The notes beneath the pieces were generated by a model that ran no database searches, was not told the origin of the DNA, and saw only the letters and a program-made list of their open reading frames with translations. DNA of 23,038 nt from Aquincolibacterium sp964606385 (lineage in GTDB: Bacteria; Omnitrophota; Omnitrophia; Omnitrophales; Aquincolibacteriaceae): NCBI GenBank assembly GCA_964606385.1, contig CAZSFZ010000026.1, positions 1-23,038 on the forward strand, given 5' to 3'. The position numbers and the translations under genes are program-made. Shown here one piece after another: positions 1 to 8,302 of the stretch (the first letter of the stretch is position 1; each line of letters begins with the position of its first letter).

Positions 1-13
1 CCGCTTGGAAAGC

Positions 14-41
14 AAAAGGCCCGCAAGTTTGCGGGCCTTTT
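14..41 (-). terminator. Rho-independent terminator, symmetric hairpin
   Basis: A perfect 11-bp inverted repeat (AAAAGGCCCGC at 14-24, GCGGGCCTTTT at 31-41) flanks a 6-nt loop. The GC core is bordered by A and T runs, so it can act in either direction. On the minus strand it lies about 50 nt past the winged-helix gene that stops at 91, and that gene is its most likely client. A gene arriving from the left of the window could also use it. Confidence 0.85.
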
Positions 42-90
42 GGATATCAGGTACCGTGCAGAGAACGCAGCAGTACTTCACGTTCGCTGA

Positions 91-294
91 TTATTTCCGG
101 TTGAGCGTCGCCGTGTAGCCGCTTTCGGGAGTCCCTAAAGTCACGTGACCTTCGCGGGCCAGCCAACCCAAGCTCATCAACACAAGCTCGCGAGGACGTT
201 TCAAACCTTTGGTAAGCTCATCCGCGTTGGCGCTTTTCTTTTCGTCAAGGTAGTGCCAAATCTCGCCGGCGACAATTCCTATTTCCATGATCAT
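91..294 (-). CDS. DUF2582-type winged helix-turn-helix protein
   Basis: This 67-residue protein is a single small winged-helix fold. An N-terminal helix (GIVAGEIWHYLDEK) is followed by a helix-turn-helix (ADELTKGLKRPRELVLMSLGW) and a wing (LAREGHVTLG). That layout matches the DUF2582 family, whose members are small stand-alone wHTH domains of unknown target. The ATG at 294 is preceded by a good Shine-Dalgarno sequence (GAGGAG, 7 nt away). A second in-frame ATG two codons later is less well placed. The gene follows uvrA on the same strand but has its own -10-like box and a terminator, so it may be a separate unit. DNA binding is inferred from the fold; no regulon can be deduced. Confidence 0.85.
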   Translation of the reverse strand: MIMEIGIVAGEIWHYLDEKKSANADELTKGLKRPRELVLMSLGWLAREGHVTLGTPESGYTATLNRK

Positions 295-334
295 GGGGGG
301 TCTCCTCTTCCAACTGTATTTGAATCATTCCACG

Positions 335-349
335 ATTATAATATAGCAA
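335..349 (-). promoter_or_regulatory. Probable promoter of the winged-helix gene
   Basis: On the minus strand, overlapping -10 boxes TATATT (345-340) and TATAAT (340-335) follow a TGC extended -10 element. The -35 region is only a weak TTTAAA-like match (367-362). The boxes lie about 40 nt upstream of the ATG at 294, beyond the Shine-Dalgarno sequence. Confidence 0.5.
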
Positions 350-405
350 GGAACGATTCTGTTTAAAAGAACTTTATTGCCTGCCCTTTGAACGACTTCG
401 CGCGT

Positions 406-3201
406 TTATGCCGCGCTTCCTTGGAGGATCTTGCGAAGGAACTGCCCTGTATAGGAGCCGGGGACCTTCGCGACCTCCTCAGGGGTCCCGCAGGCCACTT
501 GGCGTCCCCCGTCCTTTCCTCCCTCGGGTCCAAGGTCGATCACATAATCGGCCGTCTTGATCACATCCAGATTGTGTTCGATCACGATCACGGTATTGCC
601 CTGGCTTCGCAGATCAAAAAGCGATTTCAGAAGATGCTGGATGTCCCCGAAGTGAAGCCCGGTCGTGGGCTCGTCCAGAAGGTAGAGCGTTTTTCCCGTC
701 GCTTTTTTGATGAGTTCGGAGGCGATCTTGATGCGCTGTGCCTCCCCGCCCGAAAGAGTGGTCGAGGACTGCCCGAGTTTGAGATACCCCAACCCCACGG
801 ATTCAAGAACTTCCAGCCTCTCACGGATCATGGAAAGTTTCGCGAAGAAACCGATCGCCTCGCGCACGGAGAGGTCCAGCACTTCCGCGATATTTTTCCC
901 TTGATAACGGACGTCAAGCGTCGGCTCGTTGTAACGTTTCCCGCGGCAGGCCTCACACACCACAAAAAGATCAGGCATAAAACTCATCTCGAGTTTTTCC
1001 GATCCCGCGCCGCGGCACTGTTCGCAGCGCCCGCCTTTCAGGTTGAAACTGAACCGCGACTGGGAATAGCGGCGGAGTTTGGAAAGCTCCATGTCACTGT
1101 AAAGTTTGCGGATGAAACCGAAAATGTCCGTGTAAGTCGCGGGATTGGAGCGCGGCGTGCGGCCGATCGGGGCCTGGTCGATCTCGATGATCTTGTCGAT
1201 CCGCTCCGCGCCTTCAAGCGACCCGAAGGCCCCTACCTTGTATTCCGTCTCCCAAATACGGTTATGAAGTTCCTTATAGAGAATATCGTGCACCAGGGTG
1301 CTTTTCCCCGAACCCGAAACACCCGTCACGCAGATAAAAAGCCCAAGCGGGAATTCTATATCGATATTTTTGAGATTGTGCTCGCGGCAGCCTTTCACGG
1401 CAAGCTTCGGCGCATTCCGAGCGTCCTTGCGCGTTTTAGGGACTTCGATCGCAAGCTCCCTTGAGAGATATTTGAGCGTGAGCGACGCGGGATAGTTTGA
1501 GGTCTTGGATCTGAGATCGGCCAAAGCGCCCTGCGCCACGATCTCACCACCCTCGATCCCCGCTCCCGGCCCGAGGTCGATCACATGATCCGCCCGGCAG
1601 ATCGTCTCCTCATCGTGTTCCACCACAAGCACCGTGTTCTTCAGGTCCCTCAGCTTTTCAAGAGCGTCCAGAAGTTTTCCGTTATCCCGGGGGTGAAGGC
1701 CGATGCTCGGCTCATCGAGCACATAAAGCACACCGGTGAGCCCCAGTCCGATTTGCGCCGCGAGACGGATCCGCTGCAGCTCCCCGCCCGCCAGGGTCGC
1801 GACCGTGCGGTCGAGCGTAAGATAGCCGAGCCCGATATTCAGCAGGAACGAAAGCCGTTCACGGACCTCCCGGAGGATCGGGCCGGTGATGACTTTCTGC
1901 GCTCCCTGGAACTGAAGCTCCTTAAAGAACGGCACGGCTTCATCGACAGGCAGCGCTGTCACCTCCGCGACATTCTTCCCGCCGATCAAAACTCCCAGGC
2001 TTTCTTTGCGGAGGCGTTTGCCCGCGCATTCCGGACAGACCTCTTCGCGCAGGAATTTCCGGACCTTCGCGCGTACCTCCTCGGAATTCGTTTCATGAAA
2101 GAGCCGCTCCCACTCCTCCACAAGGCCCGAGATATCCCCGTCTCCCAGGAAAAGCACTTCTTTGGCTTCTTCCGGCCAATCCTGATAGGGCGTGTCCCAT
2201 TCGAAGTTGTATTTTTCGCTGAGGTCGCGCAGCAGGTCTTCGAAGAAATATTTATTGAACGAGAAAAAAACATCTTTATTGAGCGCGCTCATGAGCGGTT
2301 TTTGCGGCGCGGAGATCACGCCGGAAGTGAAGATCTGGGACAGTTTCCCGAGCCCTTTGCATTTCGGGCACGCTCCGTAGGGGCTGTTAAAAGAGAACAT
2401 GTTGGGCGTCAGGTCCGGCAGGCTGATCTGGCACTTCGCGCAAGTCTTCGTGGTGGAAAAGAACTGAGGCTCTCCTTTGTTTTCCAAAATCGCCACATGG
2501 CCTTTTGTGAGGTCTAAGGCGCACGCCAGAGAACTCCTAAACCGTTTTTCTTCATTCTTGAGCGGTGTCAGCTCGTCGATCACGATCTCGATATCATGAC
2601 GCACGGACTTGCGCAGTTTCATGTCCTGCCTGATGAGCTTCACATTCCCGTCAATGCGCGCGCGGTCATAACCTTTTTTGAGAGAATCCTGGAACAACTT
2701 CTGGAACTCGCCCTTTCGGCCCCGCACCAAAGGCGCCAACACCCGCACCTCACGCCCTTCGAACCGCTTCAAAAGTTCTTTGGATAATTCCTCCCGGGTC
2801 AGGCTCTGGAGCGGCTCATGGCAGGAAGGGCAATGCGGTACACCGGCCTTGGCGAAAAGAAGCCGGAGGTAATCATAGACTTCGGTCACGGTCGCGACGG
2901 TGGAACGGGGATTATGAGTTACCGAGCGCTGTTCGATCGCGATCGCGGGCGAAAGGCCGGAGATATGGTCCACATCCGGTTTTTTGAGTTTTTCGAGAAA
3001 TTGCTTGGCGTAGGACGAAAGGCTTTCCAGATAACGGCGCTGGCCTTCCGCGTAGATCGTATCGAACGCGAGCGAGGATTTCCCGGAACCGGAAAGACCC
3101 GTGATCACGGTAAAACGGTTGCGCGGGATCTTGAGCGTCAGATTCTTGAGATTGTGTTCCCGTGCCCCGCGGACCTCGATGAATTCATCCATGGGAGACA
3201 T
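406..3201 (-). CDS. uvrA: UvrABC excinuclease subunit A (UvrA)
   Basis: This is the damage-recognition ATPase of nucleotide excision repair. It acts as a dimer that loads UvrB at lesions. At 931 residues it is full length (about 940 is usual). The first nucleotide-binding domain has Walker A GLSGSGKS (35-42) and the UvrA-specific YLESLSSYAKQFL segment. A Cys4 zinc module follows (CAKC...CPKC), then signature LAGGELQRIRLA and Walker B YVLDEPSIGLH. The second domain has GVSGSGKS, zinc module CEQC...CEAC, signature LSGGEAQRIKIA and LYLLDEPTTGLH. The first signature is LAGGE rather than the more common LSGGE. The gene is last in the dapL-folK-panCD-nadX run, 15 nt after nadX. The Shine-Dalgarno sequence before the ATG at 3201 is poor, and the ATG three codons in (3192) is an alternative. 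Confidence 0.98.
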   Translation of the reverse strand: MSPMDEFIEVRGAREHNLKNLTLKIPRNRFTVITGLSGSGKSSLAFDTIYAEGQRRYLESLSSYAKQFLEKLKKPDVDHISGLSPAIAIEQRSVTHNPRSTVATVTEVYDYLRLLFAKAGVPHCPSCHEPLQSLTREELSKELLKRFEGREVRVLAPLVRGRKGEFQKLFQDSLKKGYDRARIDGNVKLIRQDMKLRKSVRHDIEIVIDELTPLKNEEKRFRSSLACALDLTKGHVAILENKGEPQFFSTTKTCAKCQISLPDLTPNMFSFNSPYGACPKCKGLGKLSQIFTSGVISAPQKPLMSALNKDVFFSFNKYFFEDLLRDLSEKYNFEWDTPYQDWPEEAKEVLFLGDGDISGLVEEWERLFHETNSEEVRAKVRKFLREEVCPECAGKRLRKESLGVLIGGKNVAEVTALPVDEAVPFFKELQFQGAQKVITGPILREVRERLSFLLNIGLGYLTLDRTVATLAGGELQRIRLAAQIGLGLTGVLYVLDEPSIGLHPRDNGKLLDALEKLRDLKNTVLVVEHDEETICRADHVIDLGPGAGIEGGEIVAQGALADLRSKTSNYPASLTLKYLSRELAIEVPKTRKDARNAPKLAVKGCREHNLKNIDIEFPLGLFICVTGVSGSGKSTLVHDILYKELHNRIWETEYKVGAFGSLEGAERIDKIIEIDQAPIGRTPRSNPATYTDIFGFIRKLYSDMELSKLRRYSQSRFSFNLKGGRCEQCRGAGSEKLEMSFMPDLFVVCEACRGKRYNEPTLDVRYQGKNIAEVLDLSVREAIGFFAKLSMIRERLEVLESVGLGYLKLGQSSTTLSGGEAQRIKIASELIKKATGKTLYLLDEPTTGLHFGDIQHLLKSLFDLRSQGNTVIVIEHNLDVIKTADYVIDLGPEGGKDGGRQVACGTPEEVAKVPGSYTGQFLRKILQGSAA

Positions 3202-3216
3202 GTCCCGGCGAACCGC

Positions 3217-4032
3217 TCAGGTCCCGACGCGAACGGAAGCGAAGGCTTTTTTCAGCGTGGCGATGGCCGCCAGGATGGCGAGATAACTTGTTTTGGGATT
3301 CCCGGGCGCGGGTTTATTCTGCGTCACTGTCGCAAAGGTGCCGAAATCCCCCTCGACCACGATCTCATGCCGGTTCCCCTTATAGGCGTGAGAGGTCCAG
3401 ATCTCCACCTGGGTACGCTCGGGACCGACCCCGGCGAGACTCAACACCGCCGCGACATTGATATTCTGCGGAAAATGAACGGTGGCGTCAGCCGCGGATC
3501 CCGCAAAAACACGTTTTTCTTGTTTCGGAGTTTTAAGCACCGGAAACCTTTTCTTCAGGAAATACGCGGCCCCCATCAAAGCCTCGGGAGGTTTACGCGT
3601 GACAAGCTTTACTTTGCGGATCTTTCCGCAATTCGCCGCGAGCACACCGTCGACACCGGTGATCGCCCCCGACGGACAAAAGATGCGGGCCCGGTTCTTT
3701 TTCAGAAGTTCCGTCACGGAGGACTGCAAGAGGCCTCCCACGCTCATGATCAGGACCTTTTTGTTCCACTTACAGGCGAGCCGGATCACTTGGGCGGCGA
3801 CCTTGGGCGAAGCGGCTTCAATGATAAGGTCCGAGCGACGCACGAGCTGCGTCAACGGCATGAGACGGGCGTGAAACCGGAATTTCCTCTGGAGGACCGC
3901 CGCCTTTTCCTTGTGCTTTTCGCAAAGGAACTTGAGCTGCGCGAAGGCCTTGAGATCCGTCACGACCGCCTGCGCGAGCGCAGTCCCGATCGTACCGCCC
4001 CCGATGATCCCGACCTTGATCTTCTTTTTCAT
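3217..4032 (-). CDS. nadX: L-aspartate dehydrogenase (NadX)
   Basis: NadX oxidises L-aspartate to iminoaspartate with NAD(P), feeding quinolinate and NAD synthesis in place of NadB. The N-terminal Rossmann motif GIIGGGTIGTALA (about 8-20) binds the nucleotide. The family segments EAASPKVAAQ, IMSVGGLL, CPSGAITGVDG and NINVAAVLSLAGVG follow in order. A conserved His lies in YKGNRHEI, near the position of the family's catalytic His. Length (271) is usual. The ATG is one base after the panD stop (TGATATG), so translation is almost certainly coupled to panD. No nadA or nadC is present in this window. Placement beside panD suggests the two aspartate-consuming enzymes are co-expressed; that is an inference. 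A role in another dehydrogenase reaction cannot be excluded. Confidence 0.9.
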   Translation of the reverse strand: MKKKIKVGIIGGGTIGTALAQAVVTDLKAFAQLKFLCEKHKEKAAVLQRKFRFHARLMPLTQLVRRSDLIIEAASPKVAAQVIRLACKWNKKVLIMSVGGLLQSSVTELLKKNRARIFCPSGAITGVDGVLAANCGKIRKVKLVTRKPPEALMGAAYFLKKRFPVLKTPKQEKRVFAGSAADATVHFPQNINVAAVLSLAGVGPERTQVEIWTSHAYKGNRHEIVVEGDFGTFATVTQNKPAPGNPKTSYLAILAAIATLKKAFASVRVGT

Positions 4033-4033
4033 A

Positions 4034-4387
4034 TCACTTGTTGACGATACGGTTCTTCGAATCGACGTGGACGATCTTGGGCTTGCGCCGTTTCGCCTCC
4101 GCGTCCGTAAGCACTACAAAAGATATGATGATCACAACATCACCCTTCTTCCCATGCTTGGCAGCCCCGCCGTTCAGACAAATGACGCCGGAACCGGCAG
4201 GCCCCGGGATCGCGTAACTTTCGATGCGGGAACCGTTATTGAGGTTCGCGATCAGGACTTTTTCATGCGGCAGGATGTCCGCCGCTTTCATGAGCTTTTG
4301 ATCGATCGTAATGCTTCCCGGATAATCAATATGAGCATCGGTCACGGTCACGCGGTGGATCTTCCCGCCTAACATTTGTCTTTGCAT
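4034..4387 (-). CDS. panD: Aspartate 1-decarboxylase (PanD) proenzyme
   Basis: PanD decarboxylates L-aspartate to beta-alanine for pantothenate. It is made as an inactive chain that self-cleaves between Gly24 and Ser25 to form the pyruvoyl cofactor. The site is visible at exactly that position (YPGSITID). The substrate and catalytic residues Arg53 and Tyr57 (NGSRIESYAIPG) and the VNGAA-like segment (CLNGGAAKHG) match the family. Length is 117 residues. The start at 4387 has GAGGAA a few bases upstream. panC lies upstream after 46 nt and nadX begins 1 nt after the stop, so panC, panD and nadX appear to form one mRNA. Confidence 0.97.
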   Translation of the reverse strand: MQRQMLGGKIHRVTVTDAHIDYPGSITIDQKLMKAADILPHEKVLIANLNNGSRIESYAIPGPAGSGVICLNGGAAKHGKKGDVVIIISFVVLTDAEAKRRKPKIVHVDSKNRIVNK

Positions 4388-4433
4388 AGTTCCTCGGTTG
4401 GTAGATTTTTATTAATGGCTTTAAGGGAGTCTG

Positions 4434-5279
4434 TCAGGCGCGAATTATAACATTATCAATTAGCCTTGTCTTGCCGACAAAACAGGCCGCTAAGGCGACC
4501 CTGTTTTTCTGATACTTCGTAACAGGAACAAGGGTATCGGGATCCACAACCTCAAGATATTGAACGCGGTCCACGTTTTTTTTTAAATCCCGAAGCGCCC
4601 GGGCTTTTAAAAGCGCGACGGAACTTTTCTTGTTCCTTAGATCCCTCTGGAGCCTGAAAAGCACCTGCGAGATCACAAGCGCCCGTTTACGGTCCCGGGG
4701 CGCCAGATAACGATTCCTGGAACTCATGGCCAAGCCGTCCTTCTCACGTACGGTCGGCATCACACGAACCTGAACATCCATATCCAGGTCACGGACAAGC
4801 TGCCGGATAACCACCGTCTGCTGGAAATCCTTGGCTCCGAGATAAAGACGGCAGGGCCCCGTGATATTCAGCAGCTTCGCCACCACGGTCGCGACGCCCC
4901 GGAAATGTCCGGGACGGAATCTCCCGCAGAGCACATTCGAAAGCCGGGGGCTCACCTCCACAAAGACCGCGTAACCCGCGGGATACACGGCCGCGACAGA
5001 GGGGCAGAAAAGATAATCGACTTTGACCGTCCGAAGCTTTTTTATATCTTTCGCGAGAACACGCGGGTATTTTGAATAATCTTCGTTCCTGCCGAATTGC
5101 GTGGGGTTCACAAAAATACTGACCACCGTGATCTTGTTTTCACGGTTAGAGGAGCGCACAAGCGACAAGTGGCCTTCATGCAGCGCCCCCATCGTCGGGA
5201 CAAAGCCGATGCTTTTCCCGCGCGCGCGTTCTTCCTGAAGCAAGTTTTGAAGTTTTTTAGGATCCCGGATCAGTTTCAT
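4434..5279 (-). CDS. panC: Pantothenate synthetase (PanC)
   Basis: PanC joins pantoate and beta-alanine with ATP through a pantoyl-adenylate. It belongs to the nucleotidyltransferase superfamily. The HIGH-type signature is PTMGALHEGHLSL (28-40). The segments VSIFVNPTQFG and GAKDFQQTVVIRQ and the KMSKS-like loop AMSSRNRYL (184-192) are all present. Its 281 residues match the usual length. The start ATG overlaps the folK stop by 4 nt (ATGA), implying translational coupling. With panD just downstream, beta-alanine and its consumer are made together. panB and panE are not in the window. Confidence 0.97.
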   Translation of the reverse strand: MKLIRDPKKLQNLLQEERARGKSIGFVPTMGALHEGHLSLVRSSNRENKITVVSIFVNPTQFGRNEDYSKYPRVLAKDIKKLRTVKVDYLFCPSVAAVYPAGYAVFVEVSPRLSNVLCGRFRPGHFRGVATVVAKLLNITGPCRLYLGAKDFQQTVVIRQLVRDLDMDVQVRVMPTVREKDGLAMSSRNRYLAPRDRKRALVISQVLFRLQRDLRNKKSSVALLKARALRDLKKNVDRVQYLEVVDPDTLVPVTKYQKNRVALAACFVGKTRLIDNVIIRA

Positions 5280-5791
5280 GTGCGCCCATCCTCGGCAAGC
5301 TTTGCCACGCCCCGGAGACCGTCATGCAGGACCCGGTAATCCTCAAGCAGCTGCGTCATGGTCTTTCGTAACCCCGGATGCGTGAATCCGGGTGCCAGAT
5401 CGCAAAAAGGCACCAGCACGAACGCCCGCTGATGGAGCCGCGGGTGCGGGATCGTGTAGGTCGAGCGTCTGTAGAGTTTCGTGCCGTAAAAGAGAATATC
5501 GAGATCGAGGATACGGGCTTCGTTCACCTTGACGCGTTTCCGTCCCGCGGCCGCTTCGATCTCATGCAGCCTTTCCAAAAGAATCGACGGTGTCAGCTCC
5601 GTCTCAAAACTCCATACCGCGTTCCAATAAGGCTCTTGCCCACCTTCCCCGCCTACGGGTTCGGTTTCATAAACAGGCGAACGGTGCAGATCACGGATCC
5701 GGTCGTCCTTGAGAAGCTCTTGGGCGGCAAATTCGAAATTCTTTTTCCGGTCCCCGATATTGGAACCGACACCGATATAAACGAGCGGCAT
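5276..5791 (-). CDS. folK: Hydroxymethyldihydropterin pyrophosphokinase (FolK)
   Basis: FolK transfers pyrophosphate from ATP to 6-hydroxymethyl-7,8-dihydropterin in folate synthesis. The N-terminal strand YIGVGSNIGDR, the ETEPVGG loop, the metal-binding signature RILDLDILFYG and IPHPRLHQRAFVLVP are present in the family's order. The ATG at 5791 was chosen (171 residues) because a strong AGGAG lies 5 nt upstream and the pterin fold starts at once with PLVYIGVGSN. A longer reading from a TTG at 5815 would add eight unconserved residues. The stop overlaps the panC start by 4 nt. Grouping of folK with panC is common in bacteria. Confidence 0.96.
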   Translation of the reverse strand: MPLVYIGVGSNIGDRKKNFEFAAQELLKDDRIRDLHRSPVYETEPVGGEGGQEPYWNAVWSFETELTPSILLERLHEIEAAAGRKRVKVNEARILDLDILFYGTKLYRRSTYTIPHPRLHQRAFVLVPFCDLAPGFTHPGLRKTMTQLLEDYRVLHDGLRGVAKLAEDGRT

Positions 5792-5832
5792 GCGGGCTCC
5801 TGCCTCGCACCACAAGCTAAGGAAAAAGCCCC

Positions 5833-7026
5833 TTACAGCTTCGAGTGATGAGGATGGCTTTTTTTGATCCGGTCCAGCGCTTCCATGATCCGTGATTCGG
5901 CGACCGTAAGCGAGATCCTGAAATACCCTTCGCCGTTCGGCCCGAAACCGTTCCCCGGCGTCACGACGATATTGAGCTCTTCCAGGAACTTCAGGGCCAG
6001 TTCCGCGGAGGTGTAACCGGCCGGCACCGGGATCCAGACGTAGAACGTCGCCTTCGGCGCTTCGATCTTCCAGCCGAGGTCCTTAAAACCCTGGACCAAA
6101 AGGTCGCGCCGCTCCTGATAGATCTTGAGGTTCTTTTCGAGTTCTTTCTGCCCATCCTGGAGCGCCTTGATGGCCGCGATCTGGATCGCCTGGAAGATAC
6201 CCGAATCGAGATTCGATTTCACTTTTGCGAGCAGCGCGAGGACCTGCGCGTTCCCCACGGCAAACCCGACGCGCCATCCGGTCATGCTGTAAGTCTTGGA
6301 GAGTGAAAAAAGTTCGACCGCGATGTCCTTCGCTCCGGGGATCTCAAGAATGCTGGGAGATCTCAGACCTTCATAACACATCTCCGAATAAGCCGCGTCA
6401 TGGGCGATCAGGATCCCGTGTTTACGGGCGAAGGCCACCGCCTTTTCAAAAAAAGCTTTGTCCGCGACCTGCGAGGTCGGATTGTTGGGATAGTTGAGGA
6501 ACATAAGACGGGCGTTTTTCAGCACATCGGCCGGGATCGCGTCAAAGTCCGGGAAATAATGGTTCTTCTCGAGAAGCGGCATCGTGTAGGGAATACCTTC
6601 CGCGAAAAGCGTCCCCGAACGGTACACGGGATAACCGGGATCCGGGATGAGACAGACCTGGCCGGGGTTCAGGACCGCGAGAGGCAAATGGCCGATGCCT
6701 TCTTTGGAACCGATCAGCGGCAGGATCTCTTTATCCGCGTCGAGTTTCACGTTGAAACGGTGCTGGAACCAGTCGCGGATCGCCTGACGGAATTCCGGCA
6801 TTCCCTGGTCCAGGGCATAACGATGGTTACGGGGATTCCTGGCGGCGGCGCTCAGCGCCTCAATAATGAAATCCGCCGTCGGGATATCCGGGTCCCCGAC
6901 CCCGAGGTCGATGACATCTTTTCCCTTGGCGATCAATTCGCGTTTTTTCTTATCGATCTCGGCAAAAAGATAAGGGGGTAATTTCTGTAAACGTCCCGTC
7001 GGTTCGATCGTGATCGGCTTGAACAT
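5833..7026 (-). CDS. dapL: LL-diaminopimelate aminotransferase (DapL)
   Basis: This fold-type I PLP aminotransferase probably converts tetrahydrodipicolinate to LL-diaminopimelate in one step, bypassing the acylated route of lysine and peptidoglycan precursor synthesis. The N-terminal RLQKLPPYLFAEIDKKK and LGVGDPDIPT (41-50) are typical of the DapL subfamily. Also seen are NYPNNPTSQ (about 178-186), Asp210 and Tyr213 (HDAAYSE), and the PLP lysine Lys244 in SLSKTYSMTGWRVGF. Length is 397. The ATG at 7026 has AAAGGA 4-5 nt upstream. It is first in its operon, with a good promoter and folK 41 nt downstream. A related aminotransferase of broader specificity is the main alternative. Confidence 0.88.
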   Translation of the reverse strand: MFKPITIEPTGRLQKLPPYLFAEIDKKKRELIAKGKDVIDLGVGDPDIPTADFIIEALSAAARNPRNHRYALDQGMPEFRQAIRDWFQHRFNVKLDADKEILPLIGSKEGIGHLPLAVLNPGQVCLIPDPGYPVYRSGTLFAEGIPYTMPLLEKNHYFPDFDAIPADVLKNARLMFLNYPNNPTSQVADKAFFEKAVAFARKHGILIAHDAAYSEMCYEGLRSPSILEIPGAKDIAVELFSLSKTYSMTGWRVGFAVGNAQVLALLAKVKSNLDSGIFQAIQIAAIKALQDGQKELEKNLKIYQERRDLLVQGFKDLGWKIEAPKATFYVWIPVPAGYTSAELALKFLEELNIVVTPGNGFGPNGEGYFRISLTVAESRIMEALDRIKKSHPHHSKL

Positions 7027-7076
7027 AAGGTCCTTTCTGAAGAAATTTGAACTATGGCCGTTTTGAATGAGCCGGG

Positions 7077-7105
7077 ATTATAGCAGACTTCCCAGGGGTT
7101 GAAAA
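7077..7105 (-). promoter_or_regulatory. Promoter of the dapL operon
   Basis: On the minus strand, TTTTCA (7105-7100), a 17-bp spacer and a consensus TATAAT (7082-7077) are preceded by TGC, an extended -10. The predicted start is near 7070, giving a leader of roughly 45 nt before the dapL ATG. It would drive dapL-folK-panC-panD-nadX-uvrA. Confidence 0.7.
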
Positions 7106-7151
7106 CAGGATGCCGGAGAGGCTTCTAAACGGCAGAATGCAAAAACCGGGC

Positions 7152-7874
7152 TCAGGGGATCTCGAATTTCCGGATCGCGGTCACAAGTTCCGAGGGGCTT
7201 TGGGGTTTCCCCAGATAAACGGAAGCTCCGGCTTGCAGGCTTTTGTCCCGGAAATCCATCCCGGAATAGCTGTAGACGATCAGAGGAACTGACGCGCGCT
7301 TCCGGATCTCCCGGATCATTTGATCCCCTTCCGTGGTATTTTGTTCGTACTCCATAACAATATAATCCGCAGGCTGTTTGGCCCAGCTCACGATAAAAGC
7401 ATTCACGCTTTTCACAAAAGAGACCTCATAACGTTCTCCTTGTAATTCCGCGGCGATCGCCTGAGCCTGACTGCTCGCCTCCGAATCCACAAGAAAAACA
7501 ACCTTCTTTTTCACGGCCAGCACGCGCTTCACCTCCCGAAGGACATGCGGGAGCTCGAACGGTTTGTCGACAAAACCGTCCACCGCGATCCCTTCCATCA
7601 TGCTCTTGAATTCCGTGCGGCTTGTCATGACGATCACGGGCATCCGGGGCCGGCCGTGTTTGGTGGCCACGGCACGCAGGAAATCAAAACCATCCTTGAC
7701 TGGCATGCGGATGTCCAGCATGACAAGGTCGACCGGTGTTGCCTGAAGCATTCCAAGAGCTTCGTCCACGCTCTGGGCCGTCAGGATTTTGTAGCCTTCC
7801 TCGGAAAAGTGAATTTTAAGAAGTTCCCCAATGGAGGGTTCGTCATCGACGATGAGGATCTTTTTTCCGCTCAT
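7152..7874 (-). CDS. Response regulator with two receiver domains
   Basis: This 240-residue protein has two CheY-like receiver domains in tandem and no DNA-binding or enzymatic output domain. The first (about 4-120) is complete: acidic pair Asp10/Asp11, phospho-acceptor Asp54 in MLDIRMP, Thr84 in IVMTS and Lys104 in VDKPF. The second (about 123-240) is degenerate. It begins FLVDSE, has Glu175 (IVMEYEQ) where the acceptor Asp should be, Ser202, and keeps Lys223 in LGKP. Glu at that site may mimic phosphorylation. GAGGAA precedes the ATG at 7874. It follows the TIGR04073-type pair by 32 nt and is probably co-transcribed with them. No histidine kinase is present in the window, so the partner is unknown. 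Confidence 0.92.
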   Translation of the reverse strand: MSGKKILIVDDEPSIGELLKIHFSEEGYKILTAQSVDEALGMLQATPVDLVMLDIRMPVKDGFDFLRAVATKHGRPRMPVIVMTSRTEFKSMMEGIAVDGFVDKPFELPHVLREVKRVLAVKKKVVFLVDSEASSQAQAIAAELQGERYEVSFVKSVNAFIVSWAKQPADYIVMEYEQNTTEGDQMIREIRKRASVPLIVYSYSGMDFRDKSLQAGASVYLGKPQSPSELVTAIRKFEIP

Positions 7875-7906
7875 TATTTCCTCAGAAGCAAGTTTTCCAA
7901 AAACCG

Positions 7907-8302
7907 CTATTTTTTGCTGTAAGGGGCATAACCTTTGGGAGGATTTTTGACGCGTTCTGGGTCCGGGATCGGCAGCCCGTATCCCATGTCCGGAAAATCA
8001 ACCGGAATAAAGAAAGTGGCGAGTTGGATCACCCCGCCCGTCATATAAAGCACGCCTTCCCCGATGCCCGCGGAATATCCGACCCACTGATTCTTGTGCT
8101 TCGGGTTCCGGGCTTCCGCCCACGGCGTCATCCACCCCAGCAAAGTATTTTTCATGCCGAAGCAGAACTTGCCCCAGATCTTCTCGCCGGTGCCTTGTTT
8201 TTCCATCCAGGGAGAAGCGGCCAAAGCCGGGCAAGCCGCGGCGCAAACCAGGATCGCGGCGAGCAGCATCGAAACAACAGATTTTTTATTTTTTATATTC
8301 AT
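7907..8302 (-). CDS. TIGR04073-type exosortase-associated secreted protein, copy 2
   Basis: This is a predicted exported protein of 131 residues. The N-terminus has a Lys-rich stretch and a hydrophobic core ending in PALA (signal peptide about 1-28). The mature part (KIWGKFCFGMKNTLLGWM, GGVIQLATFFIPVDFP) resembles the TIGR04073 family, found in genomes with exosortase or exopolysaccharide systems. It is a diverged paralogue of the gene just upstream, sharing the GW core and the GGV...AT..IPVD motif. The ATG at 8302 was chosen over one at 8359 because it starts a proper signal peptide. It lies 17 nt inside the upstream gene and has no clear Shine-Dalgarno sequence, suggesting translational coupling. 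Family assignment comes from recalled motifs, and molecular function is unknown. Confidence 0.75.
   Translation of the reverse strand: MNIKNKKSVVSMLLAAILVCAAACPALAASPWMEKQGTGEKIWGKFCFGMKNTLLGWMTPWAEARNPKHKNQWVGYSAGIGEGVLYMTGGVIQLATFFIPVDFPDMGYGLPIPDPERVKNPPKGYAPYSKK

Noticed and set aside
388..1464. Long plus-strand open frame antisense to uvrA
   Set aside because: It lies wholly inside uvrA, whose motifs are intact, has no similarity to any family I know, and is an expected shadow of a GC-rich gene.
1585..4044. Plus-strand open frames (1585-2517 and 2818-4044) across uvrA and nadX
   Set aside because: Their composition mirrors the opposite strand, the second crosses from uvrA into nadX, and neither shows a family motif or a ribosome site.
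7141..7175. Possible terminator at the end of the response regulator (GCCCGG then TTTTT)
   Set aside because: Only a 4-bp CCGG self-complementary pairing could be found, too weak to call.
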